DNA from: Spyradocola sp034113365
GTDB taxonomy: Bacteria > Bacillota > Clostridia > Christensenellales > UBA1750
Length of the DNA stretch: 64,000 nt
NCBI GenBank assembly: GCA_034113365.1
Contig: JAXEXP010000034.1
Coordinates: forward strand, 1 to 64,000
Reading direction: 5' to 3'
Below, in pieces: positions 8,479 to 16,763 of the stretch; position 1 is the stretch's first letter; each line of letters starts with the position of its first letter. A program made the position numbers and the translations under genes. The notes under the pieces were generated by a model, which ran no database searches, had not been told where the DNA came from, and saw only the letters and a list, made by a program, of their open reading frames with translations.

Positions 8479-9111
8479 CTATTTGCCCGCCGCGCGCACA
8501 AAGCCTTCCGCGCGCGCGGTGATCTGTGCGAAATCTCCGCTGTCGATGAGCTTTTTGCTGACCAGGCTCGAGCCCACGCCGATGCAGGCCGCGCCCGCCT
8601 TGAAGAAGGCCTCCGCGTTGGCAAGATCCACGCCGCCCACCGCCATGATGCGCGCCTGCTTCAGCGGCCCGAGCACGTCCTTGATGTACCCCGGCCCCAG
8701 CGCTCCCGCCGGGAACACCTTGACGATGTCCGCGCCGGCCTCTATGGCGGTCAGGATCTCCGTGGGCGTCATCACGCCGGGCACGGCGGCCTTGCCGTAG
8801 CGGCTGCACATGGTGATCACGTCCGTATTCAGCGTGGGCGACAGCACGAAGTCCGCGCCCGCAAGGATGGCCGTGCGGCAGGTCTCGGTGTCCAGCACCG
8901 TGCCCGCGCCCACCAGCATCTGGTCTGCGTATTCCGCCTTGAGCGTGCGGATCATCTCCGCCGCGCCGGGCGTGTCAAAGGTCACCTCGATGCTGTGCAC
9001 GCCGCCCGCAAGCAATGCGTCTGCGGTTTTGCGCAGGCTGTCCGCCGCGATGCCGCGCACGATGGCGGTCACCTTTTCGCGCAGCAGCGTCGTCACGATC
9101 TCTGTTTTCAT
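8479..9111 (-). CDS. eda: 2-dehydro-3-deoxy-phosphogluconate/4-hydroxy-2-oxoglutarate aldolase
   Basis: A 210-residue class I aldolase. The ATG at 9111 overlaps the stop of the DUF624 gene (ATGA), so translation is coupled. Family marks: IEVTF with the catalytic Glu, GAGTVL, and KVFPA with the Schiff-base lysine. The phosphate-binding Arg of E. coli Eda (LR after EVT) is Asp here (TFDTP), as in many Firmicutes homologues. It splits 2-keto-3-deoxy-6-phospho-gluconate or -galactonate into pyruvate and glyceraldehyde 3-phosphate, completing the route begun by the dehydratase and kinase. Confidence 0.9.
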   Translation of the reverse strand: MKTEIVTTLLREKVTAIVRGIAADSLRKTADALLAGGVHSIEVTFDTPGAAEMIRTLKAEYADQMLVGAGTVLDTETCRTAILAGADFVLSPTLNTDVITMCSRYGKAAVPGVMTPTEILTAIEAGADIVKVFPAGALGPGYIKDVLGPLKQARIMAVGGVDLANAEAFFKAGAACIGVGSSLVSKKLIDSGDFAQITARAEGFVRAAGK

Positions 9112-9740
9112 ACCGTTATGCCCCCCTTGTTTTTGTTGTAATCCTCCCGCTTGAGCGATTCGCTCCAGGCGGTGGTCATCATCAGCGCCGTGCAGCCGGG
9201 CAGCAGCAGCACCAGCCCCACGCCCGTTGCCGCACAGATCATCAGCGCCAGCAGCACCACGCACCAGTACAGGAACACATAGCCCATGTTTTTGAGCACC
9301 ATGCCCGTGGCGCACAGCACGAGCTGCGGCAGCCCCAGCTGCTGGTTGAGCGCCAGCGCCGGGTAGCGGTACAGCGCGGTGGACAGGTAGAACAGCAGCA
9401 GGTACAGCAGCACCACGCTGGGCAGCGTCTGCGCAAAGCCCTTGCCCGCGATCAGCCACGCCACGCAGCTGATGCACGCCACCACGCCCGCCACATCGAT
9501 CAGCCCCATCGCGATCGCCCTGCCCGCCACGGGCCGCACCATTTTAAGCGCCGACCGGAAGCTGACCTGCTCGCCGGCCTCCTTGTGGTGCATGTACAGC
9601 GCGCCTGCGCACAGCGCAAGCCCCGCGGTCACAACGGGCAGCCCCAGCAGCGTCATCAGCAGCGACGCGATCATCACCGTGTGCGGCTCGCGCCACAGCT
9701 GCCTGCCGAACCTGCGTATGGCGGACATGTAAAAGATCAT
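9108..9740 (-). CDS. DUF624 (YesL-like) membrane protein
   Basis: A 210-residue protein with five or six hydrophobic segments, e.g. TVMIASLLMTLLGLPVVTAG near the N-terminus. DUF624 proteins are found in sugar ABC transporter operons of Firmicutes, and this position fits: 10 bases after the permease stop and overlapping the aldolase start by 4. The start at 9740 follows GGGTGAG. The biochemical role of the family is not known; an accessory of the transporter is an inference from repeated neighbourhood. Confidence 0.75.
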   Translation of the reverse strand: MIFYMSAIRRFGRQLWREPHTVMIASLLMTLLGLPVVTAGLALCAGALYMHHKEAGEQVSFRSALKMVRPVAGRAIAMGLIDVAGVVACISCVAWLIAGKGFAQTLPSVVLLYLLLFYLSTALYRYPALALNQQLGLPQLVLCATGMVLKNMGYVFLYWCVVLLALMICAATGVGLVLLLPGCTALMMTTAWSESLKREDYNKNKGGITV

Positions 9741-9749
9741 TTTCTCACC

Positions 9750-10613
9750 CTATCCCTTCAGACCGGACATGCTGATGCCCTGCACGATGTACTTCTGCGC
9801 AAACATGTAGCAGATGATGACGGGCAGCGTCGCGCAGCCCAGCAGCACCATGATCTGGTTCCACGTCGCGCTGGACGAGGACTGGATGGCGTAAATGCGC
9901 ACCATGATGGTCCAGTTCGCCGAGTCGGGCAGCAGGATCAGCGGGTAGATGAACTGGTTGTAGCACGCCATGAACGTGTTCAGGATCACCACCGCGAACA
10001 CCGGCTTGGACAGCGGCATCACGATGGACCACAGGATGCGCGCGCTGGACGCGCCGTCGATGCGCGCCGACTCCAGCAGGTCCTTGGGGATGCCGTCAAA
10101 GAAGCTCTTGAGTATGAAGATGGCCCACGCCCAGGCCGAGAAGGACAGGATCAGCGACCACAGGTTGTCGATGAGCCTCATGCCGAAGAAGTTGGTGAAC
10201 ATGATGTAGGTCGGCCACGCCAGCGCCTGGGAGTTGATCATCATCGTGCCCAGGAAGAAGGACATGACCCACTTGGAGCCCTTGGGCCGCAGCATGGACA
10301 GCGCGTAGGCCGCCAGCGTGGAGATGGTCACCTGCAGAAGGATGACGCCCACGCACAGCAGCAGCGAGTTGATTACGTTCTGCCCCAGGTTGTACTTCTG
10401 GAATGTGTTGGGTATGTTCTCCCAGTGCCACTCGGTGGGGAAGAAGGTGGGCGGAATGGACCGCACCTCCTTGTTGGTCTTGAACATGGACAGCATGATC
10501 CACGCATAGGGGAAGATCTGCACCGGGATGCCGATGCACAGGATGGCCATGATCGCCCCGTAGGTCAGCTTTCCCTTTTTGGAATGGAGTTCAACTCTCT
10601 GCAATGCGGGCAC
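9750..10613 (-). CDS. Carbohydrate ABC transporter permease (MalG type)
   Basis: A 287-residue inner permease subunit. The start is GTG at 10613, 8 bases after a perfect AAAGGAGG and 4 bases after the partner permease stop. Six membrane segments can be seen. The EAA loop, which contacts the ATPase, reads DLLESARIDGASSARILWSI. With the preceding permease it forms the channel for the substrate delivered by the lipoprotein. No ATPase gene is in the operon; CUT1 systems of Firmicutes commonly share an MsmK-type ATPase coded elsewhere. Confidence 0.92.
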   Translation of the reverse strand: MPALQRVELHSKKGKLTYGAIMAILCIGIPVQIFPYAWIMLSMFKTNKEVRSIPPTFFPTEWHWENIPNTFQKYNLGQNVINSLLLCVGVILLQVTISTLAAYALSMLRPKGSKWVMSFFLGTMMINSQALAWPTYIMFTNFFGMRLIDNLWSLILSFSAWAWAIFILKSFFDGIPKDLLESARIDGASSARILWSIVMPLSKPVFAVVILNTFMACYNQFIYPLILLPDSANWTIMVRIYAIQSSSSATWNQIMVLLGCATLPVIICYMFAQKYIVQGISMSGLKG

Positions 10614-10616
10614 GGA

Positions 10617-11600
10617 TCATTCCTCCTTTCCCATCGCCGCGTGCGCGGCCTCGAGTTTTCTCTGTTTCTGCGCCTTTCTGGCTTCCTTGGCGCGGCGCTT
10701 CTTGTCCCGCTTGGCGTCCTTGTCGTCGCCGATGGACATCTGGATCACCGTCAGCACGAACACGCACAGGAAGGTCAGGCAGCTCAGCGCGATGGCGTAG
10801 CCGTAGTTGACGAACGTGTACGCCTGCTCGTAGGCGTAGAGCACCAGCGTCTCCGTCGCGCCCGAGGGGCCGCCGCCCGTCATGATCTGCACGTTGTCGA
10901 ACATGTTGAACACGTCGATCACGGCCAGCACCAGCATGGTGGACACCGTGGGCATGATCTGCGGCAGCGAGATGTTGAAGATCCTGCGCAGGAAGCCCGC
11001 GCCGTCCAGCAGCGCCGATTCATGCTGCTCCTCCGGCACGTCCTGCAGCGCGGCCAGATAAATCACCATCGTCATGCCGCCGCCGATGATCAGGCCGGGG
11101 AACTGCATGCACCACTTGACCAGCACCGGGTCGTTGAGCCAGCGCTGCGTGGGCAGGCCGAACAGCTTCATCAGGTAGTTGGCCAGGCCGTAGTCGGGCT
11201 GCCAGATGTACTTCCACAGCACGCTCATCGCGATGCCGGGCGCAACGGCCGGGATGAAGTACATCGTGCGCATGAAGGTCTTGCCCTTGCGCACCTCGTT
11301 GATCAGGGTAGCCAGGAAAATGGGCACCCAGAAGTTGATGAGCAGCGAGATGACCAGGAACTGGAAGGTGTTCTTGATGGCGTTCCAGAACGCGGGGTCC
11401 TGGAAGGCCTTGATGTAGTTGTCCAGCCCGATGAACTGACCGGGCAGGTTCACGATATCCACCTTAAAGAAGGATACGAAAAAGCCCAGTATGATCGGGT
11501 AGTACTTGAACATCGCAAAGCTGATGACGGCGGGCACGAGGAAGAGCCACGGCACGACGTCCCGCTTGATGATGTCCCTGCTGATTCTTTTTCTGTTCAC
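10617..11600 (-). CDS. Carbohydrate ABC transporter permease (MalF/UgpA type)
   Basis: A 327-residue permease starting at GTG (11600). PWLFLVPAVISFAMFKYYPI is the typical first membrane segment and HESALLDGAGFLRRIFNISL is the EAA loop. The last 40 or so residues are very basic and probably cytoplasmic (KRDKKRRAKEARKAQKQRK), an extension most MalF-type permeases lack. It pairs with the next gene. It lies 104 bases downstream of the binding protein, and a strong hairpin in that gap probably lowers permease expression relative to the binding protein. Confidence 0.92.
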   Translation of the reverse strand: MNRKRISRDIIKRDVVPWLFLVPAVISFAMFKYYPIILGFFVSFFKVDIVNLPGQFIGLDNYIKAFQDPAFWNAIKNTFQFLVISLLINFWVPIFLATLINEVRKGKTFMRTMYFIPAVAPGIAMSVLWKYIWQPDYGLANYLMKLFGLPTQRWLNDPVLVKWCMQFPGLIIGGGMTMVIYLAALQDVPEEQHESALLDGAGFLRRIFNISLPQIMPTVSTMLVLAVIDVFNMFDNVQIMTGGGPSGATETLVLYAYEQAYTFVNYGYAIALSCLTFLCVFVLTVIQMSIGDDKDAKRDKKRRAKEARKAQKQRKLEAAHAAMGKEE

Positions 11601-11644
11601 GTCTCTTCCCCCTCATTCCACAATGCTTGCCCTGTTTAGAAACC

Positions 11645-11674
11645 GAGGGCAGGCAGGTTGCCCTGCCTGCCCTC
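11645..11674 (-). terminator. Attenuating hairpin between binding protein and permeases
   Basis: GAGGGCAGGCAGG (11645-11657) and CCTGCCTGCCCTC (11662-11674) form a perfect 13-bp stem with a 4-base loop. Read on the minus strand it is followed by only a weak T-stretch, so partial termination or 3' protection of the binding-protein mRNA is likely. Confidence 0.65.
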
Positions 11675-11704
11675 TTGTGCCGGACCTGTCAAAGGCAGGC
11701 TTTT

Positions 11705-13174
11705 TTACGGCTTTCTGTACGCATCGGGGAAGTCGGTGTAGAGCTTTTCAGCGCATTCGTCAAGCAGCGCCTGCGCCTTTTCGCGGGTGCAGTTGGGATC
11801 GCCCAGGATCTCCTGGAAGGGCGCCACGATGTAGTCCTTCAGGGAGTTCCACTCTGCGCAGTAGGGCTCGGGGCGGGCCACCGCGTTCAGCGCCGCGAAC
11901 TCCTCTTTCCAGTGCTCGGGCCAGTTGGTGGCGTAGGAGTACTTGACCTCGACCAGGTCCTGACGGCAGGAGGGCTTGGGGTCGATGAGGTTGAGCTCAT
12001 TCTCCAGCTCCCAGTACTCGCGCAGGAAGGCCTCGTCGTAGGAGATCAGGTTCAGGATGTTCCAGCAGGCGTCCATCTGAGCCTTGGTGGCCTGGGGGTG
12101 CATGGTCCAGGTCTCGCCGCCGGCGAAGCCGACCGCGTCAGCCGCCGTCGCGCCGGGGATCGGGATGACGCCGAAGTCCTCCTGCTTGGCGTCGTAGGCA
12201 GCCAGCTTCTCAGCGTCCAGAGAGGTGGGCAGGCCCCAGCCGTAGCAGGCGTAGCCGACGGTCATGTTGGCCATGTAGTCGGAGTAGTTCTCCAGCAGGT
12301 CGGTCTGGGTGCACTCGTACTTGTAGACCAGGTCGTGCATGTACATGATGGCGTCGACGCCCTTTTCCTGGTTGAAGCCGATGGAGTAGGTGCCGTCGTC
12401 ATTGGGGATGACCATCTCGCCGCCAGCGGACCACACCCAGGGGGTCAGCGGCCAGGCGCAGTAGTCGGAGCCCAGCAGCGTGTAGCCAAAGCGCGGGACG
12501 TCCTTATCGGTCAGGCTCTGCGCCAGCGTGCCGAACTCTTCCCAGGTCTGGGGCACGTTTTCGGTGGAGCCGCCGCCCGCCTCGATGGCGGTCTTGTTGT
12601 AGAGCATGCCCATGATGTAGGGGCCGTAGGGCACTGCGTACCAGTGGCCTTCGTCGTCATGCAGCGCGTCCTCGATGGAGGGGTTGACCTTGCCTTCGTT
12701 GCGCAGGTCCCAGTTGACCACGTACTCGGTGATGTCGGCGATGGTGCCGTTGCGCATACGGGTCTGGATGTCAACGAAGGGCAGCGAGTTCCACAGCGTG
12801 GGGCCGTCGCCGGACATCAGGAGCTTGTCGTACTGCTGACGGTAGTCCGTGCCGGGCGCCATGCGGGTCCACTCGATCTCGTAGTCGGGGAAGGTGGTCT
12901 CTACCTTTTCCTTCAGGAATTCGAAGCGGGTCTTGACCGCGTCGGAGTCGTCGTCCTGAGGCAGCATGTAGAGTTTGAGCTTGACCTTTTCACCGGAAGC
13001 AGCGGGCTCATGGGCGGGCTCATCGGCGGGCTCGTCGGCGGGAGCGTCGGCAGCGGGAGCCTTGGTGGGGTCCGCAGCAGGCGAATCCGCGGCCGGAGCC
13101 TTGGCGCAGCCGCCCAACACGGCCACCAACATGACCAGCGCGAGGATCAGAGCAACCAACTTCGTCTTTTTCAT
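11705..13174 (-). CDS. Extracellular sugar-binding lipoprotein of ABC transporter
   Basis: A 489-residue protein; the ATG at 13174 lies 8 bases after AAGGAG. The signal peptide MKKTKLVALILALVMLVAV ends in a lipobox LGGC, so the mature protein is tethered by its cysteine. A flexible Ala/Pro/Asp/Glu linker follows, with ADEPADEPAHEP repeats, then an extracellular solute-binding domain family 1 with many Trp and Tyr residues suited to sugar stacking. It is the first gene of the eight-gene operon and would deliver an oligosaccharide or sugar acid to the two permeases. Confidence 0.9.
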   Translation of the reverse strand: MKKTKLVALILALVMLVAVLGGCAKAPAADSPAADPTKAPAADAPADEPADEPAHEPAASGEKVKLKLYMLPQDDDSDAVKTRFEFLKEKVETTFPDYEIEWTRMAPGTDYRQQYDKLLMSGDGPTLWNSLPFVDIQTRMRNGTIADITEYVVNWDLRNEGKVNPSIEDALHDDEGHWYAVPYGPYIMGMLYNKTAIEAGGGSTENVPQTWEEFGTLAQSLTDKDVPRFGYTLLGSDYCAWPLTPWVWSAGGEMVIPNDDGTYSIGFNQEKGVDAIMYMHDLVYKYECTQTDLLENYSDYMANMTVGYACYGWGLPTSLDAEKLAAYDAKQEDFGVIPIPGATAADAVGFAGGETWTMHPQATKAQMDACWNILNLISYDEAFLREYWELENELNLIDPKPSCRQDLVEVKYSYATNWPEHWKEEFAALNAVARPEPYCAEWNSLKDYIVAPFQEILGDPNCTREKAQALLDECAEKLYTDFPDAYRKP

Positions 13175-13256
13175 ACTTCCATCTCCTTTTCCTACCATTC
13201 GCGCACCGGTTTTCTCAAGCCCGTTCCTCCACCGTTCTTAACAAAACCGGTTCGCT

Positions 13257-13295
13257 TGTTAACTTTATGCTAACACGCGGACAAAGGAGATACAA
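13257..13295 (-). promoter_or_regulatory. Operon promoter overlapped by a 19-base palindrome
   Basis: On the minus strand TTGTAT (13290-13295), a 17-base spacer and TAGCAT (13267-13272) form a candidate promoter for the transporter operon. The palindrome TGTTA-N9-TAACA at 13257-13275 covers the -10 box, which is where a repressor or catabolite regulator would bind. Confidence 0.5.
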
Positions 13296-13502
13296 TGTTC
13301 ATTTCTGCGACTTTATCAACAATATTGACGCCATTTTTGAGGATATGTTTTCTTCTCCTCACAACAAAATTGATTTTCAACATAATTTTCAGCATTTGGA
13401 AAATTGCGCAGTTTTACCGATTTTTCTGCAAATATACTTTTTATAATATAAAGCATGTGTTTCAATACACACAAATAATAGAGTTCAACCTTAGAAAATC
13501 TG

Positions 13503-13531
13503 TTGATTTTTACAATATCTTGTGATATACT
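13503..13531 (+). promoter_or_regulatory. Candidate promoter for the AraC regulator
   Basis: TTGATT (13503-13508), a 17-base spacer and TATACT (13526-13531) preceded by TGA, an extended -10 signature. It faces the AraC gene with a leader of about 150 bases. A second TATAAT at 13661 lacks a partner box. Confidence 0.5.
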
Positions 13532-13687
13532 GCAAATGAAGGAATCAAATCAAAAAGCAAACGTTATGACACCCGTTCTCGCATTTTTGATTTCTTCATT
13601 ATCAAAATCGTGATTATTGGCATACTTCGCATCCGCCGCGCATATATCGTATTGTATACATATAATTTTTACAAAGGAGGAGTTCTT

Positions 13688-14587
13688 GTGAAGCTGCACA
13701 TTCAACACCGCCTGTCCGAGGCCAGTGTGACCTGGGGCGACTTTCTGCGCCTGGGCACCATTTCGCACCTGCAGCTGCAGGACGAATCCTTTGCCTATAC
13801 GCTGCGCGCACAGCCGGAGTATCTGCTGCTCTACCTGCCCGAGGGCGACCTCTACCTGGTGCGCAACCGCGCCGAGTCCACCTACACTGCGGGCAGCATG
13901 GTGCTGCTTCCGCCCGAGGAGGAGTATCACCTGCACTTTCCCGGCCCGGCGCGCACCTCCGCATGGTGGATCAGCTTTTCGGGCTACAGCGTCACGCGCC
14001 TACTGACGGATTCCGGCCTGAGCAGCCGCCCCGTGTTCCAGCTGCCGCCCGAGGCCGAGCTCTCCTATCATTTTGACGGCATCCTGCGCCTGTCCATGCC
14101 CTCCTCGGCGGACCCGCGCTGTGTGGCGCTGGGCTGCATGGGGCTGTTTCTGCAGCTGCTGGCCGCCGTGATGCCCTACACCCAGCAGCAGCGCCGCGCC
14201 GAGCCCGCCTTGGCAAGACCCCGCGCGGGCACGGGCCGCACCAAGGCCACCGACCTTGCCGTGCAGCAGATCCAGAGCGACCTTGCCGCGCCGCTCAACG
14301 TCGAGCAGCTCGCCCACAGCCTGCAGCTGAGCCCCTCGCACTTCATCCGCTGCTTCAAGGCGCAGATGGGCTATTCCCCGCTGGCCTACCAGACGCGCCT
14401 GCGCATGGAGCGCGCCAAGGACCTGCTGCGCGGCACCACGCTGCGCGTCAGCGAGATCGCCGCCAAGGTGGGCTACCAGAACCCCATGTACTTTTCCTCC
14501 ACCTTCAAAAAGCACGCCGGCATGACGCCGCTGGAGTACCGCGAGCGCTTCCTCTCTCCCTCGCGCGAGAGCATGCAGCTGCTTTAA
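13688..14587 (+). CDS. AraC family transcriptional regulator
   Basis: A 299-residue regulator. The start is GTG at 13688, 7 bases after a perfect AAAGGAGG; the frame is open upstream but lacks any start signal. The N-terminal 170 residues form a cupin-like sugar-sensing domain. The last 100 carry the double HTH: LNVEQLAHSLQLSPSHFIRC and, after it, ISEIAAKVGYQNPMYFSSTF-like (here VSEIAAKVGYQNPMYFSSTF). It is divergent from the transporter operon and 101 bases upstream of the GH31 gene, so it probably activates one or both in response to the imported sugar. Confidence 0.9.
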   Translation: MKLHIQHRLSEASVTWGDFLRLGTISHLQLQDESFAYTLRAQPEYLLLYLPEGDLYLVRNRAESTYTAGSMVLLPPEEEYHLHFPGPARTSAWWISFSGYSVTRLLTDSGLSSRPVFQLPPEAELSYHFDGILRLSMPSSADPRCVALGCMGLFLQLLAAVMPYTQQQRRAEPALARPRAGTGRTKATDLAVQQIQSDLAAPLNVEQLAHSLQLSPSHFIRCFKAQMGYSPLAYQTRLRMERAKDLLRGTTLRVSEIAAKVGYQNPMYFSSTFKKHAGMTPLEYRERFLSPSRESMQLL

Positions 14588-14688
14588 GCCCCGCGCCGGC
14601 AGGATAAACGCGCCGCCCCGTCGAATGATATAGCCACAAGCACATTGCGGCTTTTTTGCTGCTGACATACAGAAAAGGAGAGATGCAC

Positions 14689-16689
14689 ATGGCCCTGTTT
14701 GTCAACGATCATGGCGTTCTCAAATGCCGTTTTCTGGGCGAAAACCTCTGGCTGCTGCCCTGGGGCAAGGACGCGCTGCGCGTGGTGTCCCGGCCCATGA
14801 GCGAGCCCGAGCTGCCCGCCTGGGCGCTGCTCGAGCCGCAGCACACCGATTCCCTCATCGAGATCACCGAGCGCTGCGCCACCATCGCCGTGGGCAAGAT
14901 CAGCGCCGTCGTGCGCCGCATGGACTGGCCCGACCGCCTCGAGATCACCTACTACAACCAGCGCGGCGAGGTGCTGCTGGCCGAGCGCCCCGGCACCGGC
15001 GCGCTCAACATCCAGCCCCGCTTCTTCAAGCCCATCGTCGCGGGCGATTTCAAGCTCACCGTGGGCTTTGCCGCCGACGACGACGAAAAGCTCTACGGCA
15101 TGGGCCAGTACCAGCAGGACGTGCTCAACGTCAAATACTCCACCTTTGAGCTTGCGCAGCGCAACTCGCAGGCCAGCGTGCCCTTCGTGCTGTCCAGCAA
15201 GGGCTACGGCTTCCTGTGGCACAACCCCGCCATCGGCCGCGCCTGCTTTGGCAAGAACCTGATGGAGTGGGTGGCTGACAGCACCAAGCAGATGGACTAC
15301 TGGATCTGCGCGGGCGACACCCCCGCCCAGATCGAGGCCGCCTACGCCGATGCGGTGGGCCACGCCCCCGCCATGCCCGAGTACGGCCTGGGCTTCTGGC
15401 AGTGCAAGCTGCGCTACTGGAACCAGGAGCAGCTGCTCTCCGTCGCGCGCGAGTATCACCGCCGCGGAATCCCGGTGGACGTGATCGTGGTGGACTTCTT
15501 CCACTGGCCGCACATGGGCGACTTCCGCTTTGACGAGGAGTTCTGGCCCGACCCCAAGGCCATGGTGCGCGAGCTGCACGAGATGGGCATGGAGCTGATG
15601 GTCTCCGTCTGGCCGCAGATCTCGCTGCTGTCCGAGAACTACAAGGAAATGGACGAGGAGGGCTACATCGCAAGATGCGACAAGGGCATGAACTGCCAGA
15701 TGCGCTTTGTCAACGAGGACGCGATGTTCTTTGACGCCACCAACCCCCACGCCCGCAAGTACCTGTGGAGCAAGATCAAAAAGAACTACTACGACAGCGG
15801 CATCAAGGTGTTCTGGCTGGACGAGGCCGAGCCCGAGTACGGCACCTACGACTTTGACAACTACCGCTACTATTCCGGCACCGTCGCCCAGACGGGCAAC
15901 CTCTACCCCCAGTGCTACGCCCGCACCTTCTACGACGGCCAGAAGGCCGAGGGGCAGGACAAGGTGGTCAACCTGCTGCGCTGCGCGTGGGCAGGCTCCG
16001 CCAGATACGGCGCGCTGGTCTGGTCGGGCGACATCCATTCCGACTTTGCCACGCTGCGCCGCCAGGTGTGCGCGGGCCTCAACATGGGCATCGCGGGCAT
16101 CCCGTGGTGGACGACGGACATCGGCGGCTTCAACGGCGGCGACCCCACCGACCCCGCCTTCCGCGAGCTGATCGTGCGTTGGTTCCAGTGGGGCCTGTTC
16201 TGCCCCGTGATGCGCCTGCACGGCAACCGCGTGCCCGACGAGCGCGTGTTCCGCGCGGACGGCACCGAGTGCCTGCCCTCCGGCGCGGCCAACGAGATCT
16301 GGTCCTTCGGCGACGAGGCCTACGAGATCATCAAGAACCTCATCGACTTCCGCGAGACCATGCGCCCCTACACCCGCGCCCTGATGGAGCAGGCCTCCCT
16401 GGCCGGCGCGCCCGTGATGCGCACCATGTTCTTTGAGTTCCCCGACCAGCCCGCGTGCTGGGAGCTGCGCGACCAGTACATGTTCGGCCCCGACGTGCTC
16501 GTCGCCCCCGTGCTCGACGCCGGCGCCGCCACCCGCACCGTCTACCTCCCCGCAGGCGCCGACTGGACGGACCTCCACACCGGCGAAACCTTCTCCGGCG
16601 GGCGCACCGTCACCTGCGACACGCCGCTTCAGACCATCCCCGTGTTCCTCAAGGACCACACCCATCCCGACTGGATCGGCAAGATCTGA
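14689..16689 (+). CDS. Glycoside hydrolase family 31 (alpha-glucosidase/alpha-xylosidase)
   Basis: A 666-residue enzyme. The ATG at 14689 is 8 bases after AGGAG; the ATG at 14683 is too close. The N-terminal 200 residues are the beta-sandwich and the rest is the barrel. The nucleophile is the Asp of WLDEAEPE, and the acid/base is probably the Asp in SGDIHSDF. GLGFWQCKLRYWNQ is typical of GH31 enzymes related to YicI alpha-xylosidases. No signal peptide is seen, so it acts in the cytoplasm on imported oligosaccharides with alpha linkages. It follows the AraC gene and is closed by a strong terminator. Confidence 0.88.
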   Translation: MALFVNDHGVLKCRFLGENLWLLPWGKDALRVVSRPMSEPELPAWALLEPQHTDSLIEITERCATIAVGKISAVVRRMDWPDRLEITYYNQRGEVLLAERPGTGALNIQPRFFKPIVAGDFKLTVGFAADDDEKLYGMGQYQQDVLNVKYSTFELAQRNSQASVPFVLSSKGYGFLWHNPAIGRACFGKNLMEWVADSTKQMDYWICAGDTPAQIEAAYADAVGHAPAMPEYGLGFWQCKLRYWNQEQLLSVAREYHRRGIPVDVIVVDFFHWPHMGDFRFDEEFWPDPKAMVRELHEMGMELMVSVWPQISLLSENYKEMDEEGYIARCDKGMNCQMRFVNEDAMFFDATNPHARKYLWSKIKKNYYDSGIKVFWLDEAEPEYGTYDFDNYRYYSGTVAQTGNLYPQCYARTFYDGQKAEGQDKVVNLLRCAWAGSARYGALVWSGDIHSDFATLRRQVCAGLNMGIAGIPWWTTDIGGFNGGDPTDPAFRELIVRWFQWGLFCPVMRLHGNRVPDERVFRADGTECLPSGAANEIWSFGDEAYEIIKNLIDFRETMRPYTRALMEQASLAGAPVMRTMFFEFPDQPACWELRDQYMFGPDVLVAPVLDAGAATRTVYLPAGADWTDLHTGETFSGGRTVTCDTPLQTIPVFLKDHTHPDWIGKI

Positions 16690-16702
16690 TTTAGCACAAA
16701 AA

Positions 16703-16745
16703 GCCCCCGCAGCGCGGAGCCTTCCATGCTGCGGGGGCAATTTTT
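16703..16745. terminator. Strong terminator after the GH31 gene
   Basis: GCCCCCGCAGC (16703-16713) pairs with GCTGCGGGGGC (16728-16738), with A's before and T's after, so it can serve both the GH31 transcript and the convergent oxidoreductase transcript. Confidence 0.85.
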
Positions 16746-16763
16746 CGTCTATTTCGGCGAAAA

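Larger units (their letters stand above)
13175..13687. other. AT-rich divergent control region (513 bases, no gene)
   Basis: Between the divergent binding-protein operon and the AraC gene, most of 13290-13680 is strikingly AT-rich against a GC-rich background. It holds promoters in both directions and a 19-base palindrome. An open frame of 76 codons at 13295-13525 has no ribosome site and a low-complexity hydrophobic translation, so I read it as chance. Confidence 0.7.

Noticed and set aside
5758..11639. Very long open frames on the plus strand opposite the sugar-acid operon
   Set aside because: They lie antisense to clearly conserved genes, have no ribosome sites and give His/Arg/Ala-rich low-complexity products, as expected opposite GC-rich coding DNA. 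The same applies to the long frames opposite gyrA, gyrB, comEC and the glycyl radical enzyme gene.
13295..13525. 76-codon plus-strand frame in the AT-rich gap
   Set aside because: No ribosome site, hydrophobic low-complexity translation, and it overlaps promoter elements.
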